DNA of 43,875 nucleotides from Gammaproteobacteria bacterium (GTDB taxonomy: Bacteria; Pseudomonadota; Gammaproteobacteria; Arenicellales; UBA868), in contig JAAZZE010000012.1 in NCBI GenBank assembly GCA_014239255.1, forward strand, positions 1 through 43,875. Reading direction: 5' to 3'. Both the position numbers and the translations under genes were made by a program. The notes beneath the pieces are model-generated. The model did no database searches, was not told the origin of the DNA, and saw only the letters and a program-made list of their open reading frames with translations. Below, one piece after another: positions 23,932 to 32,331 of the stretch (its first letter is position 1; each line of letters starts with the position of its first letter).

Positions 23932-24129
23932 TCAGTCTGTTGTCCAATCCGCAGCGTGATCAGTGGTCTGATTCTGACCATCTTCAAACCCCGCTGAGTA
24001 GGCTGTGCTGACGCGCTGTTCTTCCCGCTGGGGGTTACCCAGGTATCCCCCAACCCAACCCTGTAGATAATCCGGGTCTACGCCCATGTTCTCGAGTTGA
24101 TCGACGGTCTCGTAGTATGTGCTGTTCAT
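23932..24129 (-). CDS. Small 65-aa protein downstream of soxB
   Basis: The 65-aa protein reads MNSTYYETVDQLENMGVDPD, then YLQGWVGGYLGNPQREEQRV and TAYSAGFEDG. From memory, short proteins with a DPxYxxGWxGGYLxxPxREEQR and AYxAGYxDG pattern occur in sulfur-oxidising proteobacteria, so I take it as a real gene of unknown function. It lies 144 bases downstream of soxB on the same strand with no strong terminator between them, so it may be on the soxB transcript. It is cytoplasmic by lack of a signal. The ribosome-binding site is weak (AGG). Confidence 0.65.
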   Translation of the reverse strand: MNSTYYETVDQLENMGVDPDYLQGWVGGYLGNPQREEQRVSTAYSAGFEDGQNQTTDHAADWTTD

Positions 24130-24273
24130 ATGGCAGGCCTAAAAAAGAACTGGAACCCAAAATCGGATATTACATCCTCGAACGCTCAACCGGCTTGCCA
24201 CCGCCCGTGGGGTTTTCTATACAGGCATCAGGCTTGCCTATCTGATTCACGACCCGGCTCAGGCAAGGAACCT

Positions 24274-26022
24274 TTACACCGCAAGATATCCGGGATTATC
24301 GGAGATACCTTTGACACGAGGCACGTTCGCGACCACATCGCGAATCACTTTGCGGTCACGCAGGTACTCGGCCACCACATCCCAGATATCTGGCAGTTCA
24401 TCAGGCTGGGGGTTCACGCTCGCCCAGCCCGCCACTTTGTATATATGTGATGGATCCAGCGGTTTGCCATTCAGCTCCAGTGCGGACAGGCGTTCGCCGA
24501 TCGGTGCCGTCGGGTTGATGGCATAGCGTAACCCACCAACCCGCACCATATCGCCACCCATCTGGTAGTAGGGATCGGCATTAAAGAGATTGTCAGCAAT
24601 ATCCTCGAGTACCAGTTTAATGGTCTCACCACTCATCTCAACAAGGGTAGACTTAGCGTAGGTTATTCCCGTCTGGTCCATCAACCGCTCAACCGTGATT
24701 GGGTCACCTGGCAGTACGCTGGTTCCCCAGCGAAAGCCCGGGGAGAAGGCAATATCGGCACCACGCACCTCGATCAAGGCATCAACAATGACCTGATCGA
24801 ATGTACCACTAAAATTGCCGCGTCGGTACAGTGTGGTTTCGGTTGTGGCCAACACGGTATCCAACTGCTGTTTAAATGGCTCACGTGCGCCTTCGACAAA
24901 CATCGCCATCTCGGGGTCCGCTGGCAACAGGTTGGCAAATATCGGCAACAGCCGAAAGCGGTAATCCGCCACTCGCCCATCGCGCACATCAAGATCCATC
25001 ACCGAAAGGAACTTGGTATTCGAACCTGAATTAACAACCAGGGTCTGGCCACCGGCATTGCTGATCACACTCGGCTTAGGTATTCCATCATGAGTGTGGC
25101 CACCAAGAATGACATCGATCCCGGTCACCCGGGTCGCCATTTGCAGATCCACATCCATGCCGTTATGCGAAAGCACCACAACCACTTGCGCCCCTTTAGC
25201 TCTGACCTCGTCGACCATCGCCTGGCATTGTTGATCGCGAATCCCAAAGCTCCAATCCTCGATCATGTAGCGTGGGTTGGCGAGCGTGGTGTAAGGAAAG
25301 GCTTGACCGATAACAGCGACCGGGATGCCATTCATCTCACGTATGCTGTAGGGCTTGAACACCCGCCCGGAATCCTCATCAAAAGCCGGCTTACCCTCAA
25401 AGGACGCATCCTCGGTCAGCATAATATTCTGTGCCAGAAACTCGATCGGGGGCAGTTCGCGTTCAATGATCTCGCGAACCCGATCCATGCCATAGGTGAA
25501 CTCCCAGTGTCCAGTCATGATGTCAACACCCAGCAACTTGCAGGCATCAACCATATCCTGGCCCTTGGTCCACAGCGAAGTTGCAGATCCTTGCCAGGTA
25601 TCACCGCCATCGAGTAGTAGGCTGTTTGGCCGTGACGCGCGTAACCGTTTGACCAGCGTCGCCAGATGGGCAAACCCGCCCACCTTGCCATACTTGTGGG
25701 CAGCGGCCTCAAAATCCAGGCAGGTGAAGGCATACGCGTTGGCCGATCCCGCTGGGATAGCAAAATGCTCTAAAAAGCGCTCACCCACCACGTGCGGCGG
25801 TTGGCCAAAAGCTTTACCGACACCAATATTGAAATTGGGTTCACGAAAATGCACGGGCATCAACTGCGCATGACAGTCGGTAAAATGCAGCAAAGACAGA
25901 TTGCCAAAGGTAGGTACATCATAGTCTGCAGCCTGGGCAGAAGCGCTACGGCTATTGACAGCCATACCAGCAGCGCTAGCTGCCCCAAGCAAACGCATAA
26001 ACTCACGTCGAGTCAAACTCAT
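24274..26022 (-). CDS. soxB: SoxB, thiosulfohydrolase (5'-nucleotidase family, dinuclear Mn)
   Basis: The 582-aa protein starts with a Tat signal (SLTRREFMRLLGAASAAG) and has the metallophosphoesterase motifs HFTDCHAQL, LLDGGDTWQGS, MTGHWEFTYG, VVLSHNGMDVD and GGHTHDG. SoxB removes the terminal sulfone group as sulfate from the SoxY-bound cysteine S-sulfonate in the periplasm. AAGGAG precedes the ATG by 8 bases. It is separated from soxA by a strong terminator, so it has its own promoter in 26023-26165. No soxCD is present in the window, as in sulfur-storing Dsr organisms. Confidence 0.97.
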   Translation of the reverse strand: MSLTRREFMRLLGAASAAGMAVNSRSASAQAADYDVPTFGNLSLLHFTDCHAQLMPVHFREPNFNIGVGKAFGQPPHVVGERFLEHFAIPAGSANAYAFTCLDFEAAAHKYGKVGGFAHLATLVKRLRASRPNSLLLDGGDTWQGSATSLWTKGQDMVDACKLLGVDIMTGHWEFTYGMDRVREIIERELPPIEFLAQNIMLTEDASFEGKPAFDEDSGRVFKPYSIREMNGIPVAVIGQAFPYTTLANPRYMIEDWSFGIRDQQCQAMVDEVRAKGAQVVVVLSHNGMDVDLQMATRVTGIDVILGGHTHDGIPKPSVISNAGGQTLVVNSGSNTKFLSVMDLDVRDGRVADYRFRLLPIFANLLPADPEMAMFVEGAREPFKQQLDTVLATTETTLYRRGNFSGTFDQVIVDALIEVRGADIAFSPGFRWGTSVLPGDPITVERLMDQTGITYAKSTLVEMSGETIKLVLEDIADNLFNADPYYQMGGDMVRVGGLRYAINPTAPIGERLSALELNGKPLDPSHIYKVAGWASVNPQPDELPDIWDVVAEYLRDRKVIRDVVANVPRVKGISDNPGYLAV

Positions 26023-26169
26023 AGCGCTACTCCTTCAGTTGCGTTATGCGGACCGGCCTATGGGAAAGGCTCCAAGGGTAAGGAGTCTGAGATGTTTTCG
26101 CCCAAGTACTAAGCCCATCTTAGAGCAGCAAACGGCAATCAACAGTGACTGCTCGCCGCAGCCGGATGG
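26023..26169 (-). promoter_or_regulatory. Region expected to hold the soxB promoter
   Basis: Because a strong terminator (26170-26200) lies upstream of soxB, a promoter must be located between it and the soxB start for separate expression. The stretch contains the soxB ribosome-binding site (GAAGGAGT) and no gene. I could not identify an unambiguous -35/-10 pair. Confidence 0.4.
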
Positions 26170-26200
26170 AAAAAACCTGGCCGCGAGAGCCAGGTTTTTT
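26170..26200. terminator. Bidirectional intrinsic terminator between soxA and soxB
   Basis: A perfect 12-bp stem, AAAAAACCTGGC (26170-26181) and GCCAGGTTTTTT (26189-26200), encloses a 7-base loop. Each strand ends in a run of six T after a GC core, so it should stop transcription arriving from soxA and also in the other direction. It splits sox into soxXYZA and soxB units. Confidence 0.92.
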
Positions 26201-26274
26201 CAGTCGTTGTTCTGGCTCGCGTCGTGCTGTCTCGTGTCAGCATCCTAAACTCAGGCCAGATAAGGCGTCTTGCT

Positions 26275-27129
26275 TTATTGCCGCTGGCTCGGCACCTTAA
26301 GTGGTAAGCCTGTGTTCATGATGGCCTCGTAATACTCCAGCGCCTTGTACTCGGGGCCCTGAGCGCTGAACGGAGACGCTCGAACCTGCTTGTTACATCC
26401 ACCGTAGCGCCGATGTACTGTTCCCCAGGGTTTGCCAGACATCGACCACTTGGTCCGGTAGACCGGAAAGCCCACCCCGTGACCAAGTCCAGCACTCAAT
26501 ATGTCACCACGAATGCTGTTACCAGCATTAGTTACGTGACAATCTGCGCAGGAGAAGTTCAACTGGCCGCGCTTGGCCCAGTAGAACTGGCGACCTTTCT
26601 CATACCAGGTTTGTGCACCGGCTGCCGAGAAATCCACCGCCATCGGCTTGCCGTTGAATTGCGACTTGTAGTGGGCAATGAGTCGCGCCATTCTGCCGCG
26701 CTTGACGTTCTTGATTGGCTGTTCACCATTAGCCTCCAAACACGCGTTGAGGTCGGCCACCAGGGTGTGTAGATCATTGCTGGCTCCATCGTATACCGGG
26801 TAGGTATTTGCCGGCGCCAGATCACAGTCGTTAAAGCCTTTGCCATTAGCAAAAGGTGCGGACCACTCTTCCTCAGCCTTTTCCATCTCGGGTTCATAAG
26901 GGGGGAAATCCATCATCAATTCCCAGTTAGCCCGCCGATGCGCGTACTGTGGCAACGAATTGACCCCATCGACATAATCTTCCAGCGCTACGCCCGGAAA
27001 GCGCTTCAGGAAAAAGCCCTGAAACTCAGCGATGTCGTTGTTAATTTCAGCCTCCGAAATCGCCTGGGCAGTCGAGGCAGTCAGTACTGCCATACCCATG
27101 CCGACTGCCAGTGATACCAATTTTTTCAT
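26275..27129 (-). CDS. soxA: SoxA, monoheme-type L-cysteine S-thiosulfotransferase subunit
   Basis: The 284-aa protein has a Sec signal (about 1-23, cleaved after AQA). It has a single heme motif CADCH (194-198) and the active-site cysteine in RYGGCNKQVR (Cys245). The N-terminal heme of diheme SoxA is missing: its place is taken by two lone cysteines (FNDCDLAP, DLNACL) that probably form a disulfide. With SoxX it forms the cytochrome SoxAX, which oxidatively joins thiosulfate to the SoxY cysteine. The gene follows soxZ in the same direction. Confidence 0.95.
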   Translation of the reverse strand: MKKLVSLAVGMGMAVLTASTAQAISEAEINNDIAEFQGFFLKRFPGVALEDYVDGVNSLPQYAHRRANWELMMDFPPYEPEMEKAEEEWSAPFANGKGFNDCDLAPANTYPVYDGASNDLHTLVADLNACLEANGEQPIKNVKRGRMARLIAHYKSQFNGKPMAVDFSAAGAQTWYEKGRQFYWAKRGQLNFSCADCHVTNAGNSIRGDILSAGLGHGVGFPVYRTKWSMSGKPWGTVHRRYGGCNKQVRASPFSAQGPEYKALEYYEAIMNTGLPLKVPSQRQ

Positions 27130-27193
27130 CAGTCCCCTCCCTCAGTATTGAGCTGCCGGCACCACGGCCGGCAACACTGGATGCGCTATATGT

Positions 27194-27508
27194 TTACTTG
27201 ACTGCTTTTTCGACGGTGCCGGTCTCGCCCTTGTTGTCGGTCCAACTAACGCTGATCGTGTCACCAGACTTTGCGCCAGCCATAGACATGCCGATGAGCG
27301 GATTCTTGGACACGCCGGCGCCCAGGTTAGCCTGAGCGACTACTGCACCGTTTACGGCGAAATCCATGGTCTCGATATAGTGCGCAGGTATCTTCTCACC
27401 CGTTTTCTTGTCCTTGCGCAGACCCGTTTCCATAGGGTGCTTGGCAAGAACCATCACGTCGCGACCGCCGGTCTTGTTCTTTTTGATCTTCATCTTAGTA
27501 GATGCCAT
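27194..27508 (-). CDS. soxZ: SoxZ, thiosulfate oxidation carrier partner
   Basis: The 104-aa protein begins with a SxKMKIKKNKTGGRDVMVLAK-like segment and contains KHPMETGLRKDKKTGEKIPA, the signature of SoxZ. It is all beta and has no signal; it is exported together with SoxY, which carries the Tat signal. It is placed 30 bases after soxY and 64 bases before soxA. The C-terminal SWTDNKGETG segment is typical. Confidence 0.95.
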   Translation of the reverse strand: MASTKMKIKKNKTGGRDVMVLAKHPMETGLRKDKKTGEKIPAHYIETMDFAVNGAVVAQANLGAGVSKNPLIGMSMAGAKSGDTISVSWTDNKGETGTVEKAVK

Positions 27509-27538
27509 CTTATTGATCTCCTACTGAATTCTGTCGGG

Positions 27539-28009
27539 TTAACCGCCGCAACCGCCAACGGTGACTTTGATCTCCTGAGAGGTCTTGTACACCTTGCCGC
27601 CTGCTTTAACGTAGCAGTTGACTGGGGAGGTTTGACCCATCTTGATGCGGGCACTAAACATGCCGCCGGCACTGCCAGCAGCCATCTGTAACGAGGTGGC
27701 GAACGGGGACGGGTTTTTTGCAACTATGATCGCGATTGCCTCGACGTCTGCAAGGGAAGTCATCACCTTGATCGGCACCACCGCACCGTTTTCAGCCTGC
27801 AGCGGCGCCTTAAGAGTGACGTCGCCACTGTCTTGGGCATCCGCTGAGCCAAAGAAAGCTTTCAGTGCGTCCGCTTCGCTCTTAGCCGTGAATGCGGCCT
27901 CGGGCCAGGTGGCTGCCAGAACTCGGGTCGGGGCAAGCAGCCCGGCACCCGCTACCACGGCGATCGCACCCGCGGCCATAGAACCTTTAAGAAAAATTCT
28001 GCGTTTCAT
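27539..28009 (-). CDS. soxY: SoxY, thiosulfate oxidation sulfur-carrier protein
   Basis: The 156-aa protein begins with a Tat signal (MKRRIFLKGSMAAGAIAVVA) and ends in VTVGGCGG. The C-terminal GGCGG swinging arm carries all Sox intermediates on its cysteine. It forms the SoxYZ heterodimer in the periplasm. The gene lies between soxX and soxZ. All functional residues are intact. Confidence 0.97.
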   Translation of the reverse strand: MKRRIFLKGSMAAGAIAVVAGAGLLAPTRVLAATWPEAAFTAKSEADALKAFFGSADAQDSGDVTLKAPLQAENGAVVPIKVMTSLADVEAIAIIVAKNPSPFATSLQMAAGSAGGMFSARIKMGQTSPVNCYVKAGGKVYKTSQEIKVTVGGCGG

Positions 28010-28099
28010 GAGTCTTGTCTATCCTCTTTATATTCAATATTCAAAATGTGTCTTATTTAATCGCCGGGGTATGTTCATCCAACTACGGATTGCTGCCGC

Positions 28100-28525
28100 C
28101 TAGATAGAGAGCAGCCAGTCCACGATATTGTCGATGTCCTCTTCGCTAATCAACTTGTGTCGACCAAACGGTGGCATCGAAGTAGTGGGGTTTGCCGCAG
28201 TAGCGTCCCATATCTGGGCGCGCAGATCGTCACGATTGGGAAAGCGAGCTGCCATCGCAACCAACGGTGGCGCGATGTTGCCACCTACAGGAAAGCCTTC
28301 AGGCCAGGGATTAACCATTGCCTGGTGGCAGGCGAGACAGTTACCGGCTTTTCGGCTGATTGCCGCACACCAGCCCTTGATGATGGTGTCTCCATCCTTG
28401 GCAACCTCTTTGCACTGGTCGCCTGTGGGCCAGTCGCCAGCTTGTGCCGCTGGGCCATATCCAGCCGTCGCCGCAAGTACGATCGCTGCACCAAAAGCGA
28501 CCAGAGCAGTCTTCAGTTTGAGCAT
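28100..28525 (-). CDS. soxX: SoxX, monoheme cytochrome c subunit of SoxAX
   Basis: The protein has 141 aa from the start at 28525, which follows GGAGG by 6 bases; an in-frame upstream extension to 28609 lacks such a site. A Sec signal covers about residues 1-29. The heme motif is CLACH (63-67) and Met117 (TSMPPFG) is the likely distal ligand. SoxX is first in the soxXYZA unit. It accepts the electrons from SoxA and passes them to a soluble cytochrome. Confidence 0.95.
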   Translation of the reverse strand: MLKLKTALVAFGAAIVLAATAGYGPAAQAGDWPTGDQCKEVAKDGDTIIKGWCAAISRKAGNCLACHQAMVNPWPEGFPVGGNIAPPLVAMAARFPNRDDLRAQIWDATAANPTTSMPPFGRHKLISEEDIDNIVDWLLSI

Positions 28526-28626
28526 GGCTATCCTCCAGTTACTGGTGCCGTACCTGCCAGAGTCCAGCACACTATATTTTTTGAGTCCTGACAACCCCGG
28601 ATCAAGCATCAGGGTATGAGGGCCAC

Positions 28627-28655
28627 ATTTAACTCAAGTTCTACGGGATTATCAA
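28627..28655 (-). promoter_or_regulatory. Candidate sigma-70 promoter of soxXYZA
   Basis: On the minus strand TTGATA (28650-28655) and TTAAAT (28627-28632) are 17 bases apart. They match TTGACA at 5 of 6 and TATAAT at 4 of 6 positions. Transcription would begin near 28620, giving a leader of roughly 95 bases before soxX. Confidence 0.4.
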
Positions 28656-28663
28656 GGATAAAT

Positions 28664-28679
28664 GATAGTCTAAATTATC
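28664..28679. promoter_or_regulatory. Imperfect inverted repeat upstream of the sox promoter
   Basis: The sequence GATAGTCTAAATTATC has matching outer arms GATA/TATC and partial inner symmetry. It lies just upstream of the candidate -35 element, a usual place for an activator or repressor site. No sox regulator gene is present in the window, so this is only a candidate. Confidence 0.3.
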
Positions 28680-28879
28680 GAATATTCTTATGTATAGCCC
28701 AATAGGCCTTCTCAATCAGGCTCATTGCTAATGAAATCTTGCCCACTTTCGGCCTAGTATTAGCCGAAACCCAGTTTTCTTTGCGCCTTATCCTTATTAT
28801 GGCAGGTTCTTGTTGACCCTTTAGTTAAATCTGCTAACAACTCCAATTATTTCAATGAGTTTTAGCGATTGGCCACCGC

Positions 28880-30340
28880 TTAGCGTGTTCCATCATGCAT
28901 CATCTGCGTTTTTATTTCCTTTATTCGTGCGCTGATGCTCGCCTCAAGATAGGCACTATCTGTACCGTAGCTGGCGGCAGTTTCTAACTGTGCGAGAGCC
29001 TGATCGTATTCATCACGCCAGTAGTGATACTCAGCCAGGGCCTGAAACGATCGTTTCGGGTGATTGGTTTCCCCTTCAACGCGAGCCAACAGCCGATAAA
29101 GTTCAGCCTGTCTTGGCGCCCCCCTTAAAGCGCCACGCAATACCAAGCGCGCATCCACAAATTTACCGGCTTTCATCAGGGTATCGGCCAGGTAGTACGC
29201 CATGGCGGGTGATCGCCGATCTGACTCGGCCAAAAACTGTAGTACAGATACGGCCTCATCTGCAGAGCCACTGGCAAGCAGGGCCTGGGCAAGAGCCACC
29301 TGATACGGCGGGTAATCCGAGTAATCCGCCACCAGATGCCTGGCATTTTGAATCGCACTTTGGTGATCCCCCAGCCGTACCTGGGACAGCACCAGGCCAT
29401 AACGTGCAGCCCTTGCTACTAGAGGATCGGCCGAGAGCACTTCGTGGGCGAAGGCAGCCGCTGATTTTTCAGCCTCTTCAGCGAAAACCGCACGAATTCT
29501 CGTGCGCGCATGGTAATAATCAAGCGAAGGCGCAACAGAGAATCGCGGGTATTGCCGGAGGCGCCCCTCTACCAACGCCAGGCGGTTCTGAGTCAGTGGA
29601 TGCGTTCTCAGGTACTCCGGTGCACCAACGGCCTGGAGCCGGTTCTCCTGATCCAGTCGCCCCAGAAAACTCATCATAGCCGCAGCGGGATAACCTGCCT
29701 TGGTAAGGATCATCAGCCCCAGTGCGTCAGCTTCACGCTCAAATTCACGGTTGTAACTCAACTGATCAGAAAGCGCCGCGCCGCTGGTTGCCGCCATCGC
29801 AGCTGCACCGACCTGGCCGCCCAGCAAGATCGCCGCGATGATACCCGCTGTTGTTGGCAACTGGCGCTGGCGCGCCCGATCCATCATCCGTGGCAGATGG
29901 CGCTGCGCCACATGGGCCAACTCATGAGCCATAACGGAAGCCAGTTCAGCCTCGTTTTGTGTTGCCAGAACCAACCCGGTAAAAACAGCGAGCCGCCCGC
30001 CAGGGCCAGCGAAGGCATTGATAAGTTTGTTATCGATCAGGAAAAACCGCAGGCTTTCAGCATCGCCTTCAAGATCAGTGGTCAGTCGCTGACCCAGGCC
30101 CTGTATGTATTCCAGTAGCAGCGGGTCATCTATGAAACGCATCTGCTGGCGCGCTGCCGCAATAAACTGACGGCCCATCGACTGTTCTTCAGGGGTAGTG
30201 ACAATACCCACGCGGGTATCTCCGAGAGATGATGCTAAGTTCACCTCACCGGCCGTGCCAGTACTTGCTAGGGACAAAAAAAAGAATAGCCCGAAGGACA
30301 CATGGCACCATCCAGTTTTAAAACCCGGCCTATTCACCAC
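28880..30340 (-). CDS. bepA: BepA-like M48 metalloprotease with TPR repeats
   Basis: The 486-aa protein has an N-terminal signal peptide (hydrophobic FGLFFFLSLASTGTAG), a zinc-protease domain with HELAHVAQRH (HExxH, about 140-150) and the downstream glutamate region (REFEREADALG). The C-terminal half is built of TPR helices (RHLVADYSDYPPYQVALAQA, AEYHYWRDEYDQALAQLETA). This matches BepA/YfgC, a periplasmic protease/chaperone that supports outer-membrane protein assembly. The gene starts 143 bases from the divergent aminotransferase gene and is followed by the sox promoter region. Confidence 0.93.
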   Translation of the reverse strand: MVNRPGFKTGWCHVSFGLFFFLSLASTGTAGEVNLASSLGDTRVGIVTTPEEQSMGRQFIAAARQQMRFIDDPLLLEYIQGLGQRLTTDLEGDAESLRFFLIDNKLINAFAGPGGRLAVFTGLVLATQNEAELASVMAHELAHVAQRHLPRMMDRARQRQLPTTAGIIAAILLGGQVGAAAMAATSGAALSDQLSYNREFEREADALGLMILTKAGYPAAAMMSFLGRLDQENRLQAVGAPEYLRTHPLTQNRLALVEGRLRQYPRFSVAPSLDYYHARTRIRAVFAEEAEKSAAAFAHEVLSADPLVARAARYGLVLSQVRLGDHQSAIQNARHLVADYSDYPPYQVALAQALLASGSADEAVSVLQFLAESDRRSPAMAYYLADTLMKAGKFVDARLVLRGALRGAPRQAELYRLLARVEGETNHPKRSFQALAEYHYWRDEYDQALAQLETAASYGTDSAYLEASISARIKEIKTQMMHDGTR

Positions 30341-30483
30341 GTTAGTTTAACAAAGCCCCTGTCAGGCGGGATTTGGTTTCAACGCGGCCGAGCTTTAGAA
30401 TCGCCGGGCGTGTGGCTGGATCAGTTCGGCCTTCAGTTACAAAAACACGCCCGATGGCCTGGGTGCATGATGTGGAGAGTCCT

Positions 30484-31755
30484 ATGCTGCAAACATTCAA
30501 CGATGAACAATTGAAAGAGCGTGAACAGCAACTGCAGGCGCAGTTCGCAACTGCCTGCGATGCCGGCCTGTCATACGATATGACGCGTGGCAAACCTGCC
30601 CCCGAACAACTCGACCTAGTCGGAGAACTCCTCTCGCTACCCGGCTTGGGCAACTTCCGTGATCCCCACAACACTGACTGCCGTAACTACGGAGGAATCG
30701 ACGGACTGCCCGGGCTAAAAGCCCTGTTTGCTGCCATTCTTCAGTGCCAGGCCCAAGATGTCATTGTCGGCGGTAGTAGCAGCCTGACCATGATGTATAA
30801 CAGCGTTGCCCAAGGCGTTCTTTTTGGTGTGCCCGGCGGTGACAAACCCTGGGGTCAACAGGGCACTGTACGCTTTTTGTGCCCAGCGCCCGGCTATGAT
30901 CGCCATTTCGAGATCACCAGCCACCTGGGGTTCGAATTGCTCAATGTCGATATGACCGATGAAGGACCTGATATGGACCGAGTTGAAGCGCTTGGGACCG
31001 ACCCGTCAGTAAAAGGAATCTGGTGTGTACCTCGTTACAGTAATCCCACGGGGATTACCTATAGTGAGGCTGTGACTAGACGGCTTGCTCGAATGACAGC
31101 TGCACCGGACTTTCGCATCTTCTGGGACAATGCCTACGCCGAACACCACCTGAGCGAAAAACGTACACCGGTACCGGATATCCTAGGTGAATGTCGTGAC
31201 GCGGGTAATCCGGACCGAGTACTGATGTTCGCTTCGACCTCGAAGATGACACTGGCCGGCTCTGGTATCGCGGCGATGGCCGCCAGTGCCGCCAACCTTG
31301 ACGATGCCCGTCGCCACCTGGCCGTTCAGACTATTGGCCCGGACAAAATTAACCAGTTACGCCACTTGGCGTTTCTTGGCGATATCGATGGACTTCGCGC
31401 TCACATGGCCCGTCACGCCGAGATTCTTAAGCCCAAATTTGCACTGGTCCAGGAAATTCTTGAGCGCGATCTTGGCGGCAAGGGCATCGCAACCTGGTCT
31501 AATCCAGCCGGCGGCTACTTTGTCAGTGTCGATGGGCCCGATGGATGCGCCCGAACAATAGTTGAAATGGCAGCGCAGGCAGGGGTGAAACTCACCCCTG
31601 CGGGGGCACCGTTTGCCTACCGTCTCGACCCAAGGAACGCCAATATACGCCTAGCGCCTACTTTCCCTCCGCTTGAGGATATTGATCAGGCCATGGGGGT
31701 TTTTACCCTTTGCCTGGAGCTCGCAGCAATCCGGCAACAACTGGGCCAGACCTGA
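30484..31755 (+). CDS. Aspartate aminotransferase-like PLP enzyme (subgroup Ic, AspT type)
   Basis: The protein has 423 aa from the ATG at 30484, preceded by GGAGAG; the open frame further upstream (to 30373) is not conserved-looking. It begins MLQTFNDEQLKEREQQLQAQ, with YDMTRGKPAPEQLDL, a hallmark of the Corynebacterium AspT-like aminotransferases. Other motifs are the NPTG segment (PRYSNPTGITYSE), the aspartate in FWDNAYAEHH and the PLP lysine in STSKMTLAGSG. It probably links oxaloacetate and aspartate. No sulfur gene overlaps it. Substrate choice cannot be read from sequence alone. Confidence 0.88.
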   Translation: MLQTFNDEQLKEREQQLQAQFATACDAGLSYDMTRGKPAPEQLDLVGELLSLPGLGNFRDPHNTDCRNYGGIDGLPGLKALFAAILQCQAQDVIVGGSSSLTMMYNSVAQGVLFGVPGGDKPWGQQGTVRFLCPAPGYDRHFEITSHLGFELLNVDMTDEGPDMDRVEALGTDPSVKGIWCVPRYSNPTGITYSEAVTRRLARMTAAPDFRIFWDNAYAEHHLSEKRTPVPDILGECRDAGNPDRVLMFASTSKMTLAGSGIAAMAASAANLDDARRHLAVQTIGPDKINQLRHLAFLGDIDGLRAHMARHAEILKPKFALVQEILERDLGGKGIATWSNPAGGYFVSVDGPDGCARTIVEMAAQAGVKLTPAGAPFAYRLDPRNANIRLAPTFPPLEDIDQAMGVFTLCLELAAIRQQLGQT

Positions 31756-32016
31756 GATTGCGAGCAAAACTAAAAAGAATTTGTACCTTGTATCGGAATA
31801 TGGTTTAAATTTTATTATCTACTAATATATTGTGTACAACCCCGTTCCCTAAAACGGCTGTTCTTGATCGGGGCCGCGGACTGCAAAGCGACCCTTCTGG
31901 TTATGGGAACATCGTTCAGTCAGTTAACCCAGCTCCACCGGGTACGCGACCTGCCAACGAAGATCAGCGCTGAACGGATATCATTGAATCTACTGCAACC
32001 GTGAGGAAACAAAGCT
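31756..32016 (+). promoter_or_regulatory. Upstream region of tusA-dsrE2
   Basis: This 261-bp gap has an AT-rich core (about 31783-31835) with a weak promoter candidate: TTGTAC, 17 bases, TTTAAA. A ribosome-binding site (GAGGA) precedes tusA. GTTCCC and GGGAAC form a widely spaced inverted repeat (about 55 bases apart). No gene is seen here. Confidence 0.4.
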
Positions 32017-32250
32017 ATGCCCGACTCTAATCAGGAACTCGACGCCCGTGGATTGAACTGCCCGCTACCAATATTGCGTGCCAAAAAGGCGCTGAACGGT
32101 ATGGCGGCCGGTGAAGTACTCAAAATCATAGCCACAGATCCCGGCTCGGTAAAGGATTTTCAGGCCTTTGCAACCCAAACCGGCAACCAACTGCTGGACT
32201 CATCGGAGGTTAACAGAGAGTTCCACTTTTTCTTGAAAAAAGGCGACTAA
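32017..32250 (+). CDS. tusA: TusA, small sulfur-carrier protein
   Basis: The 77-aa protein has the family motif LDARGLNCPLPILRAKKAL, with the persulfide cysteine at residue 15 in CPxP. In Dsr-type oxidisers TusA takes sulfur from a rhodanese or from persulfides in the cytoplasm and passes it to DsrEFH. GAGGA lies about 9 bases before the start. dsrE2 follows 81 bases later on the same strand. In Allochromatium a rhodanese gene (rhd) precedes tusA; here no rhodanese is present. Confidence 0.95.
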   Translation: MPDSNQELDARGLNCPLPILRAKKALNGMAAGEVLKIIATDPGSVKDFQAFATQTGNQLLDSSEVNREFHFFLKKGD

Positions 32251-32331
32251 ATCAAGCGGCCTATCTGGCCGTCGGGGCGCCTGCTGGTAACAGACCTTGC
32301 TGGCGCTTTCGAACTTCTTGGAGGATTTTCT

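Larger units (their letters stand above)
28526..28879 (-). promoter_or_regulatory. Upstream region of soxXYZA
   Basis: This 354-bp AT-rich region separates soxX from the M48 protease gene on the same strand and contains no gene. It holds a candidate sigma-70 promoter (28627-28655) and a GATA/TATC inverted repeat (28664-28679). No clear intrinsic terminator was found. Confidence 0.6.

Noticed and set aside
24274-26022. SoxB as an ordinary 5'-nucleotidase
   Set aside because: The Tat signal, the MTGHWEFTYG segment and the soxXYZA neighbourhood fit SoxB much better than UshA-type nucleotidases.
31040-31065. Palindrome-like TAATCCCACGGGGATTA within the aminotransferase gene
   Set aside because: It lies in the NPTG coding region, far from a promoter, and the symmetry follows from the codons for a conserved motif.
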